Shown in pieces: positions 12,811-21,953 of a stretch of 64,000 nt of DNA. The stretch covers positions 124,001 to 188,000 of the forward strand of contig NZ_LGCN01000251.1 in the NCBI RefSeq assembly GCF_001279005.1, in the 5' to 3' direction. A model generated the notes under the pieces. That model did no database searches and was not told where the DNA came from. It saw nothing but the letters and a program-made list of their open reading frames with translations. A program made the translations under genes and the position numbers. This DNA comes from Streptomyces caelestis (GTDB lineage: Bacteria > Actinomycetota > Actinomycetes > Streptomycetales > Streptomycetaceae). How positions within the stretch are numbered: the stretch's first letter is position 1; the number at the start of each line of letters is the position of its first letter.

Positions 12811-14266
12811 TCCGAAGGGCTTTCTGAACCACGGCCGCGAGGTCGCCAGGTCCCGTCCGGTCGAGGAGCGCACGAAGGACTGGAACGAGGTCTACGTCCC
12901 CGGCTCCCTGCTGCCGATCATCAGCAAGCAGGCCAGCCGCTGCATGGACTGCGGCATCCCGTTCTGCCACAACGGCTGTCCGCTGGGGAACCTCATCCCC
13001 GAGTGGAACGACTACGCCTACCGCGAGGACTGGGGCGCCGCCTCCGAGCGGCTGCACGCCACCAACAACTTCCCGGAGTTCACCGGCCGCCTGTGCCCCG
13101 CTCCGTGCGAGTCGGCGTGCGTGCTCGGCATCAACCAGCCGCCGGTCACCATCAAGAACGTCGAGGTCTCGATCATCGACAAGGCGTGGGAGGCCGGCGA
13201 CGTCGCCCCGCAGATCCCCGAGCGCCTGTCCGGCAAGACCGTCGCGGTCGTCGGCTCGGGCCCCGCGGGCCTGGCCGCCGCCCAGCAGCTGACCCGGGCC
13301 GGCCACACGGTCGCGGTGTACGAGCGCGCGGACCGCATCGGCGGCCTGCTGCGCTACGGCATCCCCGAGTTCAAGATGGAGAAGCGGCACATCAACCGCC
13401 GCATCGAGCAGATGCGCGCGGAGGGCACCAAGTTCCGCACCGGCATCGAGATCGGCCGCGACATGCCGGCCACCGCGCTGCGCAAGCGGTACGACGCCGT
13501 GGTCCTCGCCGTCGGCGCCACGACCGCGCGCGACCTGCCGGTGCCCGGCCGCGACCTCAAGGGCGTCTACCAGGCCATGGAGTACCTGCCGCTGGCCAAC
13601 AAGGTGCAGGAGGGCGACTACGTCTCCCCGCCCGTCTCGGCCGAGGGCAAGCACGTCGTGGTGATCGGCGGCGGTGACACCGGCGCCGACTGCGTGGGCA
13701 CCGCCCACCGCCAGGGCGCGGCCTCCGTCACCCAGCTGGAGATCATGCCCCGCCCGGGCGAGGAGCGGAACCCGGTCTCCCAGCCGTGGCCGACGTTCCC
13801 GATGCTCTACAAGGTCACGTCCGCCCACGAGGAGGGCGGTGAGCGGGTCTACTCCGTCTCCACCACCCACTTCGAGGGCGACGAGGACGGCAACGTCCAG
13901 TGGCTGCACCTGAGCGAGGTCGAGTTCGTCGACGGCAAGCTGACCTCGAAGCCGGGCACCGAGCGCAAGATCCCGGCCCAGCTGGTCACCCTCGCCATGG
14001 GCTTCACCGGCACCGACCGGGACAACGGCCTGGTCGAGCAGTTCGGCCTGGAGCTCGACGAGCGCGGTAACATAGCCCGCGACGCCGACTTCCAGACCAA
14101 CGTGCCGGGCGTGTTCGTCGCCGGCGACGCCGGCCGCGGCCAGTCGCTCATCGTGTGGGCGATCGCGGAGGGCCGCTCGGCCGCCCGCGGCTGCGACCGC
14201 CTCCTCACCGGGGCGAGCGAGCTGCCGGCCCCGATCCGCCCGACGGACCGCGCGCTGACGGTCTGA
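12803..14266 (+). CDS. gltD: Glutamate synthase (NADPH) small subunit
   Basis: The 487-residue small subunit passes electrons from NADPH through FAD and two 4Fe-4S clusters to GltB. Seen: N-terminal cluster cysteines in [18 protein letters not shown] (about residues 48-62) and [13 protein letters not shown] (about 97-109), an FAD-binding [17 protein letters not shown] near residue 148, and an NADPH-binding [15 protein letters not shown] near 288. The second FAD motif, [21 protein letters not shown], is near the C-terminus. The ATG lies within the end of gltB in an eight-base overlap, which points to translational coupling and equal subunit supply. Confidence 0.98.
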
Positions 14267-14331
14267 CGGAGCGGCTCACCAGGTGACCTGACGGTCCCTC
14301 ACACGTCCCGTACAACGGCGTACGGAACACA

Positions 14332-14381
14332 GGCGGCGCCTGCCCGCCAGTCCCCGACCGGACGACTGGGCAGGCGCCTCC
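14332..14381. terminator. Bidirectional hairpin terminator between gltD and the chitosanase gene
   Basis: GGCGCCTGCCC at 14335-14345 pairs perfectly with GGGCAGGCGCC at 14368-14378 across a 22-base loop, and the stem extends two pairs past one mismatch. It sits between the convergent gltD and chitosanase genes. Confidence 0.7.
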
Positions 14382-14387
14382 GCATGC

Positions 14388-15305
14388 TCAGGGAAGCCTG
14401 TAGTGGTCCCCGTACATCTCCCACGCCAGCGGGGTGTCCAGGTCCAGGTTCCCGGCCTTCAGGAACCGGCGCTGGGCCGTGTCGACGCGGGAGGCGTCGT
14501 GCTCCGGGTACCGGGTCAGCATGGCTTCGCGGCGGACGTCGAGGAAGGTGTTCAGGTACGTCTCCTCGGGCCCCCCGGCGGCGGGCGTCTTCGCCTGCTT
14601 CAGCGCGCGCTCGCGCAGGGCGTAGAAGCCGTCCGCGTCGGTGTCGGGGCCGTGGAAGACCATCGCGTCGAAGTAGACGAACTGGCCCAGCGTGCCGAGG
14701 CCGTCCAGCTTGGCGAGCCGGACGGCCGGCTCGAAGTAGACGCGGTCGCGCTCCGCCTCCTGCGCCTCGCGGAAGGCGGGCACCTGCGCCTCCGCCTCCC
14801 AGGCGGCCGGGAAGCCGGGGTCCAGGCCCTCGTGGGAGTCCGAGCCGTCGACCTTCCGCAGGGCGGGCAGATAGGACGCCAGACCGTTGTCCGGGTGCTC
14901 CTCGGTGTAGCGCTCGACCAGCACGAGCAGGTCGTGGGTGCCGGTGCAGAAGCCGATGATGCCCGCCGTGTACCCGCAGCCGTCGCCCTCGTCCTCGACG
15001 GCCCCGTAGGTGGCGCGCCAGTCGGTGGTCGAGTGCTCGGCGCTCGCCACCAGCCGCTGGGCCAGCTCCTTCTTCGCGGGGGCGGCCAGTCCCGGCGGCA
15101 TGTCGGCGACGACCGAGTCGTCCTTCTCCCGCTCCCGCTCGTGCTCCTGCTCGGCCCGGTCCTTGGCGTCCTCACGGGCCGACTGGGCGGTGACCGAGGG
15201 AGGTGCGGCCGGCGGGGCGTCCGCCGAGTCCGTCGGCATCACGAAGTACACCCCCGTGGCGATCACGGGGACGGCCGCGAGGAGCAGCACACCGGCACGT
15301 TTCAC
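14388..15305 (-). CDS. Secreted chitosanase, glycoside hydrolase family 46
   Basis: A 305-residue endo-chitosanase that hydrolyses beta-1,4 bonds of chitosan outside the cell. The N-terminus has a basic pair, a hydrophobic core and a possible AXA cleavage site (SADA, residues 27-30), then a charged Asp/Glu/Arg linker to about residue 65. The core resembles Streptomyces sp. N174 chitosanase: the acid is Glu90 in LVASAEHS and the base is Asp108 in GDGCGY, in the same relative spacing as Glu22 and Asp40 there. The residue two after that Asp, Arg42 in N174, is Cys110 here. The GTG start overlaps the rhomboid stop (GTGA), so expression is coupled to it. Confidence 0.93.
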   Translation of the reverse strand: MKRAGVLLLAAVPVIATGVYFVMPTDSADAPPAAPPSVTAQSAREDAKDRAEQEHEREREKDDSVVADMPPGLAAPAKKELAQRLVASAEHSTTDWRATYGAVEDEGDGCGYTAGIIGFCTGTHDLLVLVERYTEEHPDNGLASYLPALRKVDGSDSHEGLDPGFPAAWEAEAQVPAFREAQEAERDRVYFEPAVRLAKLDGLGTLGQFVYFDAMVFHGPDTDADGFYALRERALKQAKTPAAGGPEETYLNTFLDVRREAMLTRYPEHDASRVDTAQRRFLKAGNLDLDTPLAWEMYGDHYRLP

Positions 15306-16228
15306 TGGGGGATACCTCCGCCTGTCAGTTCGGACACCTTGACCGCCGCCGCCGCCCCCAGCACCACCACCAGCGCCACGCACGCACCCACCTGCACCAC
15401 CGTCCGCCGCCCGTTCCTGGGGGCGTACGCGAACGCCAGCGCCACCGTGCCGCCCGCCAGCAGCCCGCCGAGGTGCCCCTCCCAGGACGTGACGAGCGCG
15501 GAGACCACCAGCCACAGCAGCAGCCCTCCCATGAACCGGTTGACCTGGCCCATGTCGGCCCCGACGCGCCGGGCCAGCACGTAGTACGCGGCCCCCACCC
15601 CGAAGATCGCGCCGGACGCGCCGACCACGGAGTCCCCGGGCGCGATCAGCAGCACCAGCACCGAACCGCCCAGCGCCGACAGCAGGTACAGGGCGAGGTA
15701 GTGCACCCGGCCCAGCATCGGCTCGACGAGCCGGCCCAGATTCCACAGCGCCAGCATGTTCATCACGATGTGGGCGATCCCGAACGTGCCCTCGGTGGGC
15801 GGCAGGTGCAGGAACGCGCCGGTCAGCAGCCGGTACCACTCCCCGCCCACCAGACCCTCCGGGCTGAAGCCCTCGGGGTACGGGTCGGTCCACAGGAAGT
15901 GCCCGCCGTCCGGCCCGACCAGCCCCGCGCCCACCATCGAGAACCGGTCCACGACCTCCGGCCGCGCCAGCTCCGCCAGGTACACCAGCACGTTGAGGAC
16001 GATCAGCGCGTACGTCACGACGGGCACCGCCGAGACCCGGCCGCCCACCAGGGTGCGGGCCTGCCGTACCGACCGCGCGCCCTCCTTGACGCACTCGGGG
16101 CACTGGTGGCCCACGGCCGCCTCGCGCATGCAGTCCGGGCAGATGTACCGCTCGCAGCGGGTGCAGCGGACGTGGCACTCCACCTTCGGGTGGCGGTAGC
16201 AGGTGGTGACGGTGGACTCGGAATCCAC
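15302..16228 (-). CDS. Rhomboid family intramembrane serine protease with N-terminal zinc finger
   Basis: A 308-residue rhomboid protease that cuts transmembrane substrates within the membrane. Residues 10-42 form a B-box-like zinc finger (CYRHP, CTRCERYICPDC, CPEC). About six hydrophobic helices follow. The catalytic Ser lies in VGASGAIFG (about 201) and the His in EGHLGGLLAG (about 251), and the HIVMNMLALW segment supplies the conserved Asn region. The GTG at 16228 is preceded by GAGGAG. It is the first gene of a two-gene unit with the chitosanase and is divergent from the VWA gene. Confidence 0.94.
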   Translation of the reverse strand: MDSESTVTTCYRHPKVECHVRCTRCERYICPDCMREAAVGHQCPECVKEGARSVRQARTLVGGRVSAVPVVTYALIVLNVLVYLAELARPEVVDRFSMVGAGLVGPDGGHFLWTDPYPEGFSPEGLVGGEWYRLLTGAFLHLPPTEGTFGIAHIVMNMLALWNLGRLVEPMLGRVHYLALYLLSALGGSVLVLLIAPGDSVVGASGAIFGVGAAYYVLARRVGADMGQVNRFMGGLLLWLVVSALVTSWEGHLGGLLAGGTVALAFAYAPRNGRRTVVQVGACVALVVVLGAAAAVKVSELTGGGIPQ

Positions 16229-16372
16229 GGGCCGGCTCCTCGGGAGGGACGGGACGGAAATGAGCCGGTGGGGACGGCGGCGAACAAAATATCGAACGCC
16301 TGTGGAATGAGCGAATGGTGGGTGACGTGTGCCGTACCCTCGGGGCCAGTTCCACAACCGAGGGGGAGTCGT

Positions 16373-17098
16373 ATGGCCGCGATCGGTCTCGGCACGATCG
16401 AGGAGACGGCGCCCGCGCTGGTCAGCCTCTACAAGACCGCCGGGGTGTCCCTCGCCAAGCACGGTCTGGACGGGCTGCGCGCCGCGGTCTACCTGGTGGT
16501 CGACTACTCCGGCTCGATGAAGCCGTACTACAAGGACGGCAGCGTGCAGGCGCTCGCCGACCGGGTACTGGGCCTGTCGGCGCACCTCGACGACGACGGC
16601 ACCGTGCCGGTCGTCTTCTTCTCCACCGACGTCGACGCCGTCACCGACATCGCCCTCGCCGATCACCGGGGCCGCGTCGAACGGATCGTGTCGGGCCTCG
16701 GCCACATGGGCAGGACCAGCTACCACCTGGCGATGGACGCGGTCATCGACCACTACCTGGACAGCGGCTCCACGGCCCCCGCCCTGGTGGTCTTCCAGAC
16801 CGACGGCGGCCCCGTCAACAAACTCGCCGCCGAGAAGTACCTCTGCAAGGCCGCCCGCCTCCCGATGTTCTGGCAGTTCGTCGGCTTCGGCGACCCGAAC
16901 AGCAAACAGTTCGACTACCTGCGCAAACTGGACGACCTGGCGGTCCCGACGAAGCGCGCGGTGGACAACGCGGGCTTCTTCCACGCGGGCGAGGACCCGC
17001 GCGAGGTCCCGGACGCCGACCTGTACGACCGCCTGGTGGGCGAGTTCCCGAAGTGGCTGGCGGCAGCACGGGCACAGGGGATCGTGGGGGAGGAGTAG
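16373..17098 (+). CDS. VWA domain protein, TerF-like
   Basis: A 241-residue cytoplasmic protein made up almost wholly of a von Willebrand A domain of the TerF type. The MIDAS metal site is intact: DYSGSM (about residue 43), the GRTSYH threonine, and the Asp in FQTDGGPVNK. TerF-like VWA proteins belong to tellurite/stress (Ter) systems, where they are thought to act as metal-dependent scaffolds. No terD, terZ or terC partner is nearby. The ATG at 16373 follows AGGGGGAG. It is divergent from the rhomboid gene and is separated from the next gene by a convergent 85-base gap. Confidence 0.88.
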   Translation: MAAIGLGTIEETAPALVSLYKTAGVSLAKHGLDGLRAAVYLVVDYSGSMKPYYKDGSVQALADRVLGLSAHLDDDGTVPVVFFSTDVDAVTDIALADHRGRVERIVSGLGHMGRTSYHLAMDAVIDHYLDSGSTAPALVVFQTDGGPVNKLAAEKYLCKAARLPMFWQFVGFGDPNSKQFDYLRKLDDLAVPTKRAVDNAGFFHAGEDPREVPDADLYDRLVGEFPKWLAAARAQGIVGEE

Positions 17099-17183
17099 CG
17101 CCCCACAGCGGCGCGGGGCCGCACCGGTGTGCGGCTTTGCCGCGCGGGCGCGGTCAACCACGACGCACCCGCACCCGGCACCG

Positions 17184-18083
17184 CTAGGTGTCGCATTCCA
17201 GCACCGTCCGGCACAGCCCGCACCGCGCGCGCACGCGCCCCCGCACCGGCACGCGGATCCGCTGGTGACAGGTGGGACAGGGGAACGACACCCACAAGGC
17301 CCCCCGATCGCCCGCGGTGAAGCCGTACGGCGCCCCCTGCCCCGCCCCGGCCGCGGCCGTGTGCTCCCGCGCCTGGCGCCGTTCCCGCGCGTACCGCCGC
17401 CGGCCGGCCCACCCGGCGGCGGTGAGCGGCGGCTGCTGCTCGTCCCGGCGTGCCAACGCCACCCCCTTCGTGTACGCCGTGTACGCCTGCGCGCTGGTGA
17501 ACCACACCGACGGATCCTCCCCGAACACCAGCGACCGCTTCGCCAGCACGTACCCGAACTCCTCCGGCGTGAGGTACCCCAGCTTCTGCGACGACACCCC
17601 GTCCTCCCGGAACGCGTCCAGCAGCAGCCACCCCGCGCCCAGGTACGTCGCCGTCGTGTCCGTCAGGATCTCGTTCTCCCGCGTCCCCGGGAACGACAGG
17701 TCCAGCCGGTGCAGGTACACGTGCGCCACCTCGTGCGCCAGGGCCGCCCCGATGTCCCGCCGATGCGTCCGGAACCGGTCGTTCAGCTCGACGAAGTACT
17801 CCGGACCGGCCGCCAGCTCCACGTTCGCCGCGTGCGTCATCTCCCGGAACCCGACGATCAGCCGCGCGTCCGGCAGCCGGTAGTGCCGCACCAGCTCGCG
17901 GGCCACCCGCTGCGCCCCCAGATGGAGGTCGTCCGTGTCGCAGAACGCCACGTCGGCGGGCGCCACGCTCACCGAGAACGTGCGGACCGTGTCGTACGAC
18001 AGACGCCGGTACAGCGCGGTGACGGCCGCCCGCACCGTCTCCAGATGCGGATAACCGTGCTCGACCGGTCCGCCGTTCGCCAC
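17184..18083 (-). CDS. Putative zinc metalloprotease-like protein with C-terminal zinc ribbon
   Basis: A 299-residue protein I cannot place in a named family. It has an HEXXH motif in ALAHEVAHVYLH (about residue 165), followed about 20 residues later by ENEILTDTTATYLG, whose Glu could be a third zinc ligand as in gluzincins. After a basic low-complexity stretch the C-terminus carries a CPTC...CGLC zinc ribbon. No signal peptide or membrane segment is seen, so it is probably cytoplasmic. Function unknown: it could be a protease or a structural metal protein. The ATG at 18083 is 81 bases from the divergent chorismate mutase start. Confidence 0.8.
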   Translation of the reverse strand: MANGGPVEHGYPHLETVRAAVTALYRRLSYDTVRTFSVSVAPADVAFCDTDDLHLGAQRVARELVRHYRLPDARLIVGFREMTHAANVELAAGPEYFVELNDRFRTHRRDIGAALAHEVAHVYLHRLDLSFPGTRENEILTDTTATYLGAGWLLLDAFREDGVSSQKLGYLTPEEFGYVLAKRSLVFGEDPSVWFTSAQAYTAYTKGVALARRDEQQPPLTAAGWAGRRRYARERRQAREHTAAAGAGQGAPYGFTAGDRGALWVSFPCPTCHQRIRVPVRGRVRARCGLCRTVLECDT

Positions 18084-18164
18084 GCCTCACCCCCGGACGC
18101 CCTGAACCCGGTTCCACTGTACGGGCCCGCCCCGGCCCACGCCCGCCCCGTAAGGTGACCCACC

Positions 18165-18542
18165 ATGACCACCAGCGACACCACCACCGATGAGGCCGGC
18201 CCCGCCGTCCGCGAGGAGCTCGCCCGGCTGCGCGACAGCATCGACAACATCGACGCGGCCGTCGTCCACATGCTCGCCGAACGCTTCAAGTGCACCCAGC
18301 AGGTCGGCCGGCTCAAGGCCGCCCACCAGCTGCCGCCCGCCGACCCGGGCCGGGAGGCCCGCCAGATCGCCCGGCTGCGCGCCCTCGCCGAGAACGCCAA
18401 GCTCGACCCGGCCTTCGCGGAGAAGTTCCTGAACTTCATCATCGCGGAGGTGATCCGCCACCACGAGCGCATCGCCGAGGACACCCTGGGCGGCGCCACG
18501 CCCTCGGCGAACCCCGCCACGAGGTCCTCCCCCGGGGAGTGA
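18165..18542 (+). CDS. Chorismate mutase, AroQ type
   Basis: A 125-residue all-helical AroQ chorismate mutase, converting chorismate to prephenate for phenylalanine and tyrosine synthesis. Family marks are LRDSIDNIDAAVVHMLAERF, the VGRLKAAH Lys, and Asp/Arg in ADPGREARQIARL; the third helix follows at LNFIIAEVIRHH. There is no signal peptide, so it is cytoplasmic, and it is a stand-alone enzyme with no prephenate dehydratase domain. No Shine-Dalgarno sequence precedes the ATG. A TAAGGT hexamer eight bases upstream (18151-18156) suggests a leaderless transcript. Confidence 0.93.
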   Translation: MTTSDTTTDEAGPAVREELARLRDSIDNIDAAVVHMLAERFKCTQQVGRLKAAHQLPPADPGREARQIARLRALAENAKLDPAFAEKFLNFIIAEVIRHHERIAEDTLGGATPSANPATRSSPGE

Positions 18543-18652
18543 CAGAGCCGCCCGCGCGGAGCATGCTGCGCTGTGCACTCCTTGTCGGCCTGCGGGCACC
18601 GCCCGTCGGCCCCCGGACAGCCATCCGGTCCCTTGCGAGGAGGGACGCGCGC

Positions 18653-19195
18653 ATGCCGCCGAACGCCCGGATCCTCATCGTCGACGACCACGAGGACACC
18701 CTGTACGCCCTGGAGAGCGCCCTGGCCCCGCTGGGCCACCTGCTGGGCCGGGCCACCAGCGGCGACGAGGCCCTCAAACAACTGCTGCGCGGAAACGTCG
18801 GCCTGCTGCTCCTCGACGTCCGGCAGCCCGGCGCCGGCGGACTCGACGTCGTCCGCTACATGCGGCGCCTGGAGCAGACCCAGCTCATCCCCGTCGTCCT
18901 GCTCACCGGCTTCGCCCGCGACCCGCAGCTCGGCGCCGCCGCGTACGCCCTCGGCGTAGCCGACCTCGTCACCGAACCGGTCGACCCGTGGGCGCTGCGC
19001 ACCAAGGTCCGTCACCTCTACGACGCGCACCAGCGCCACCTCGCCCTGCAACGCGAGCTCCGCGCCCTGCGCGCCCGGCTCGAGGAACGCAACCCCGCCC
19101 CCGGACATCCCGCCCTGCCCCACCCGCACGCGCACACGCCGCCCGCACAGCCCGCCGGGGCGCACACCGGGGAGCTCGAACGAGACCGGACATAG
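18653..19195 (+). CDS. Stand-alone response-regulator receiver protein lacking the conserved Lys
   Basis: A 180-residue protein with one N-terminal CheY-like receiver domain (residues 5-125), a short coiled coil (LQRELRALRARLEE) and a Pro/His-rich tail. No output domain is present. The acidic pocket IVDDHED, the phospho-acceptor Asp near residue 54 in LLLDVRQPG and the Thr in LLTGF are intact. The lysine expected before Pro in the last strand is Glu (VTEPVDPW). This weakens the usual phosphorylation switch and marks an atypical receiver. No histidine kinase is adjacent. GAGGAGGG precedes the ATG at 18653. Confidence 0.88.
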   Translation: MPPNARILIVDDHEDTLYALESALAPLGHLLGRATSGDEALKQLLRGNVGLLLLDVRQPGAGGLDVVRYMRRLEQTQLIPVVLLTGFARDPQLGAAAYALGVADLVTEPVDPWALRTKVRHLYDAHQRHLALQRELRALRARLEERNPAPGHPALPHPHAHTPPAQPAGAHTGELERDRT

Positions 19196-19243
19196 GGCGC
19201 GTACCCGATCCGCCCCTGTGGTTCGGCGACCGCATCAGGCAGC

Positions 19244-21820
19244 ATGGCCCGCATGTCCGTACTGACGCGCGACGAAGCGCAGAACCGAGCACAGCTCCTC
19301 GACGTCCACCGCTACACGATCGAACTCGACCTGACCGGTGGCGACGAGACGTTCGACTCCCACACCCTGATCAGGTTCAGCGCCCGCACGGACGCGGACA
19401 CCTTCGTCGAGCTCAAGCCCGCCGAGCTGCGCTCCGCCACCCTCGACGGGCAGCCCCTGGACACCGGCGCCCTCGACGGCGGCCGGCTGCCGCTGAGGAA
19501 CCTCACCGCCGGCGAGCACGAGCTGCGCGTCGACGCGAGCATGCGCTACTCCCGCACCGGCGAGGGCATGCACCGCTTCACCGACCCCACCGACGGCGAG
19601 ACCTACGTCTACACCCAGCTCTTCCTCGACGACGTGCAGCGCGTCTTCGCCGCCTTCGACCAGCCCGACCTCAAGGCCGTCTTCGAGCTGACCGTCACCG
19701 CCCCGCGGCACTGGACCGTCCTCGCCAACGGCGTCACCGAGCACACCGGCGAAGGCGTGTGGCGGGCCGCGCCCACCCCGCCGATCTCCACCTACCTCGT
19801 CGCCGTCGCCGCCGGACCCTGGCACTCCGTGCGCACCGAGCACCGCGGCCTGCCCTTCGGCATCCACTGCCGCCGCTCGCTCGCCCCCCACCTGGACGCG
19901 GACGCCGACGAGCTCCTCGACATCACCCGGGCCTGCTTCGACCGCTACCACGAGAAGTTCGAGGAGCCCTACCCCTTCGACTCCTACGACCAGGCCTTCG
20001 TCCCCGAGTTCAACGCGGGCGCCATGGAGAACCCCGGCCTTGTCACCTTCCGCGACGAGTTCGTCTACCGCTCCGCCGTCACCGACACCGAGCGCCAGAC
20101 CCGCGCCATGGTCGTCGCCCACGAGATGGCCCACATGTGGTTCGGCGACCTCGTCACCCTGACGTGGTGGGACGACATCTGGCTGAACGAGTCCTTCGCC
20201 GAGTACATGGGCTACCAGACCCTCACCGAGGCGACCCGCTTCAGCGACACCTGGACCGACTTCGGCGTCACCCGCAAGCCCTGGGGCTACGACGCCGACC
20301 AGCGGCCCTCCACCCACCCCGTGGCCCCCGAGAACGTCGAGGACACCGCCTCCGCCCTCCTCAACTTCGACGGCATCTCCTATGCCAAGGGCGCCTCCGC
20401 GCTGCGCCAGCTCGTCGCCTGGCTCGGCGAGAAGGACTTCCTCGCCGGCATCAACACCCACTTCGCCCGGCACCGGTTCGGCAACGCCGGCCTCGCCGAC
20501 TTCATCGACTCCCTCGCCACCGCCACCGAACGCGACGTCCACGCCTGGGCCGACGCCTGGCTGCGCACCACCGGCGTCGACACCCTCACCCCCGAACCGA
20601 GGAGCGGCGACAACGGCCACTGGCACCTCGGCATCGGGCACGACGGCAGCCCCGGGGCCCGGCCCGGGCCCGACCCCGACGAGAACGTCCCCGGCCCGGC
20701 CGGCGCCGGCGGCACGCGCCCGCACCGCATCACCATCGGCGTCTACGACCACGACCTGCACGAAGCCGGCCGGCTCACCCTGCGCGACCGCTTCGAGGCG
20801 GACGTCCCCGCCCACGAGGACATCGCCCTCGCCACCGGCGGCACCCGCCCCGCCCTCGTCGTCCTCAACGACGGCGACCTCACCTACGCCAAGATCCGCT
20901 TCGACGCCGAGTCCCTGGAGACCCTGCGCGCCCACCTGTCCGGCCTGCCCGAACCCCTCACCCGCGCGGTGGTGTGGAACGCGCTCAGGGACGCCGTCCG
21001 CGACGGCGACCTGCCCGCCACCGACTACCTGGACGTCGCCCGCGCCCACCTCCCGCACGAGACGGACCTCGCCCTCGTCCAGGGCGTCCTCGCCTTCGCC
21101 TCCGGCCACATCGCAGACCGCTACCTCGCCCCCGACCGGCGGCCGGCCGCGCTCACCACCCTCACCCACCTGTGCCGCGACTTCATCCGCCGCACCGAGG
21201 ACGGCGACAACCCCGGCCTGCGCCTCATCGCCGTACGCCAGTTCATCGACGTCGCCGCCCACCCCGACACCATCGCCGCCTGGCTCGCCGACGGCACCGT
21301 CCCCGGCGGCCCCGAACTCGACCCCGAACTGCGCTGGCGCGTCCTCGCCCGCCTCGCCGTGCTCGGCGCCACCGACGAGGCCGCCATCGCCGAGGAGTCG
21401 CGGCGCGACCCCAGCGCCACCGGCCAGGAGGGCGCCGCCCGCTGCCGCGCCGCCCTGCCCGACGAGGAGGCCAAGGCCCGCGCCTGGGACGCCATGTTCG
21501 GCTCCGACGACCGGACCGACCTGTCCAACTACCTGTTCACCGCCACCGCCCAGGGCTTCTGGCAGCCCGAACAGGCCGACCTCGTACGGCCCTACGTGTC
21601 CCGCTACTTCAAGGACGCCGTCGCCGTCGCCGCCCGCCGCGGCCCCGCCATCGCCGAGGCCGCCGGACGCTGGGCCTTCCCCGCCCACGCCGTCGACGCC
21701 GAGACCCTGAAGCTCGGCCAGAAGTGCCTGCGCAAGGCCGACCCGATCCCCGCCCTGCGCCGCAAGCTCGTCGACCAGCTCGACGACCTGGCCCGAGCCC
21801 TGCGCGTCCAGCAGGCGTGA
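19244..21820 (+). CDS. pepN: Aminopeptidase N, M1 family
   Basis: A zinc aminopeptidase of 858 residues that removes N-terminal residues from peptides in the cytoplasm. The substrate-anchoring GAMEN motif is near residue 259 and the zinc site HEMAHMWFGD near 293, with the third ligand Glu in WLNESFAEYMG. The C-terminal ERAP1-like helical domain runs to the end. The ATG at 19253 is equally possible, since neither start has a well-spaced ribosome-binding site. Insertions rich in Gly/Pro/Asp around residues 465-490 are unlike the compact core. It is followed by a good hairpin terminator. Confidence 0.95.
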   Translation: MARMSVLTRDEAQNRAQLLDVHRYTIELDLTGGDETFDSHTLIRFSARTDADTFVELKPAELRSATLDGQPLDTGALDGGRLPLRNLTAGEHELRVDASMRYSRTGEGMHRFTDPTDGETYVYTQLFLDDVQRVFAAFDQPDLKAVFELTVTAPRHWTVLANGVTEHTGEGVWRAAPTPPISTYLVAVAAGPWHSVRTEHRGLPFGIHCRRSLAPHLDADADELLDITRACFDRYHEKFEEPYPFDSYDQAFVPEFNAGAMENPGLVTFRDEFVYRSAVTDTERQTRAMVVAHEMAHMWFGDLVTLTWWDDIWLNESFAEYMGYQTLTEATRFSDTWTDFGVTRKPWGYDADQRPSTHPVAPENVEDTASALLNFDGISYAKGASALRQLVAWLGEKDFLAGINTHFARHRFGNAGLADFIDSLATATERDVHAWADAWLRTTGVDTLTPEPRSGDNGHWHLGIGHDGSPGARPGPDPDENVPGPAGAGGTRPHRITIGVYDHDLHEAGRLTLRDRFEADVPAHEDIALATGGTRPALVVLNDGDLTYAKIRFDAESLETLRAHLSGLPEPLTRAVVWNALRDAVRDGDLPATDYLDVARAHLPHETDLALVQGVLAFASGHIADRYLAPDRRPAALTTLTHLCRDFIRRTEDGDNPGLRLIAVRQFIDVAAHPDTIAAWLADGTVPGGPELDPELRWRVLARLAVLGATDEAAIAEESRRDPSATGQEGAARCRAALPDEEAKARAWDAMFGSDDRTDLSNYLFTATAQGFWQPEQADLVRPYVSRYFKDAVAVAARRGPAIAEAAGRWAFPAHAVDAETLKLGQKCLRKADPIPALRRKLVDQLDDLARALRVQQA

Positions 21821-21830
21821 CCCGACACCC

Positions 21831-21879
21831 GGCGCACACCCCTCCGAGGAGGACTTACCCCCTTCGAGGGGTGTTCGCC
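21831..21879 (+). terminator. Hairpin terminator after pepN
   Basis: ACACCCCTC pairs with GAGGGGTGT, extended past one mismatch by GGCG/CGCC, giving 13 pairs over a 21-base loop. GGGCTTTTCGG follows, a rare T-run for this genome. Confidence 0.65.
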
Positions 21880-21953
21880 GGGCTTTTCGGACGTAGCCGC
21901 ACACTCCCGTCCAAGCTGGACCCTCCCGCGCACCGCGCCCCGGAGGACAGTCC

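Noticed and set aside
16270..16310. Possible LexA (SOS) box, GAAC-N4-GTGG, between the rhomboid and VWA genes
   Set aside because: The second half deviates from GTTC at two positions, and neither gene is a known SOS member.
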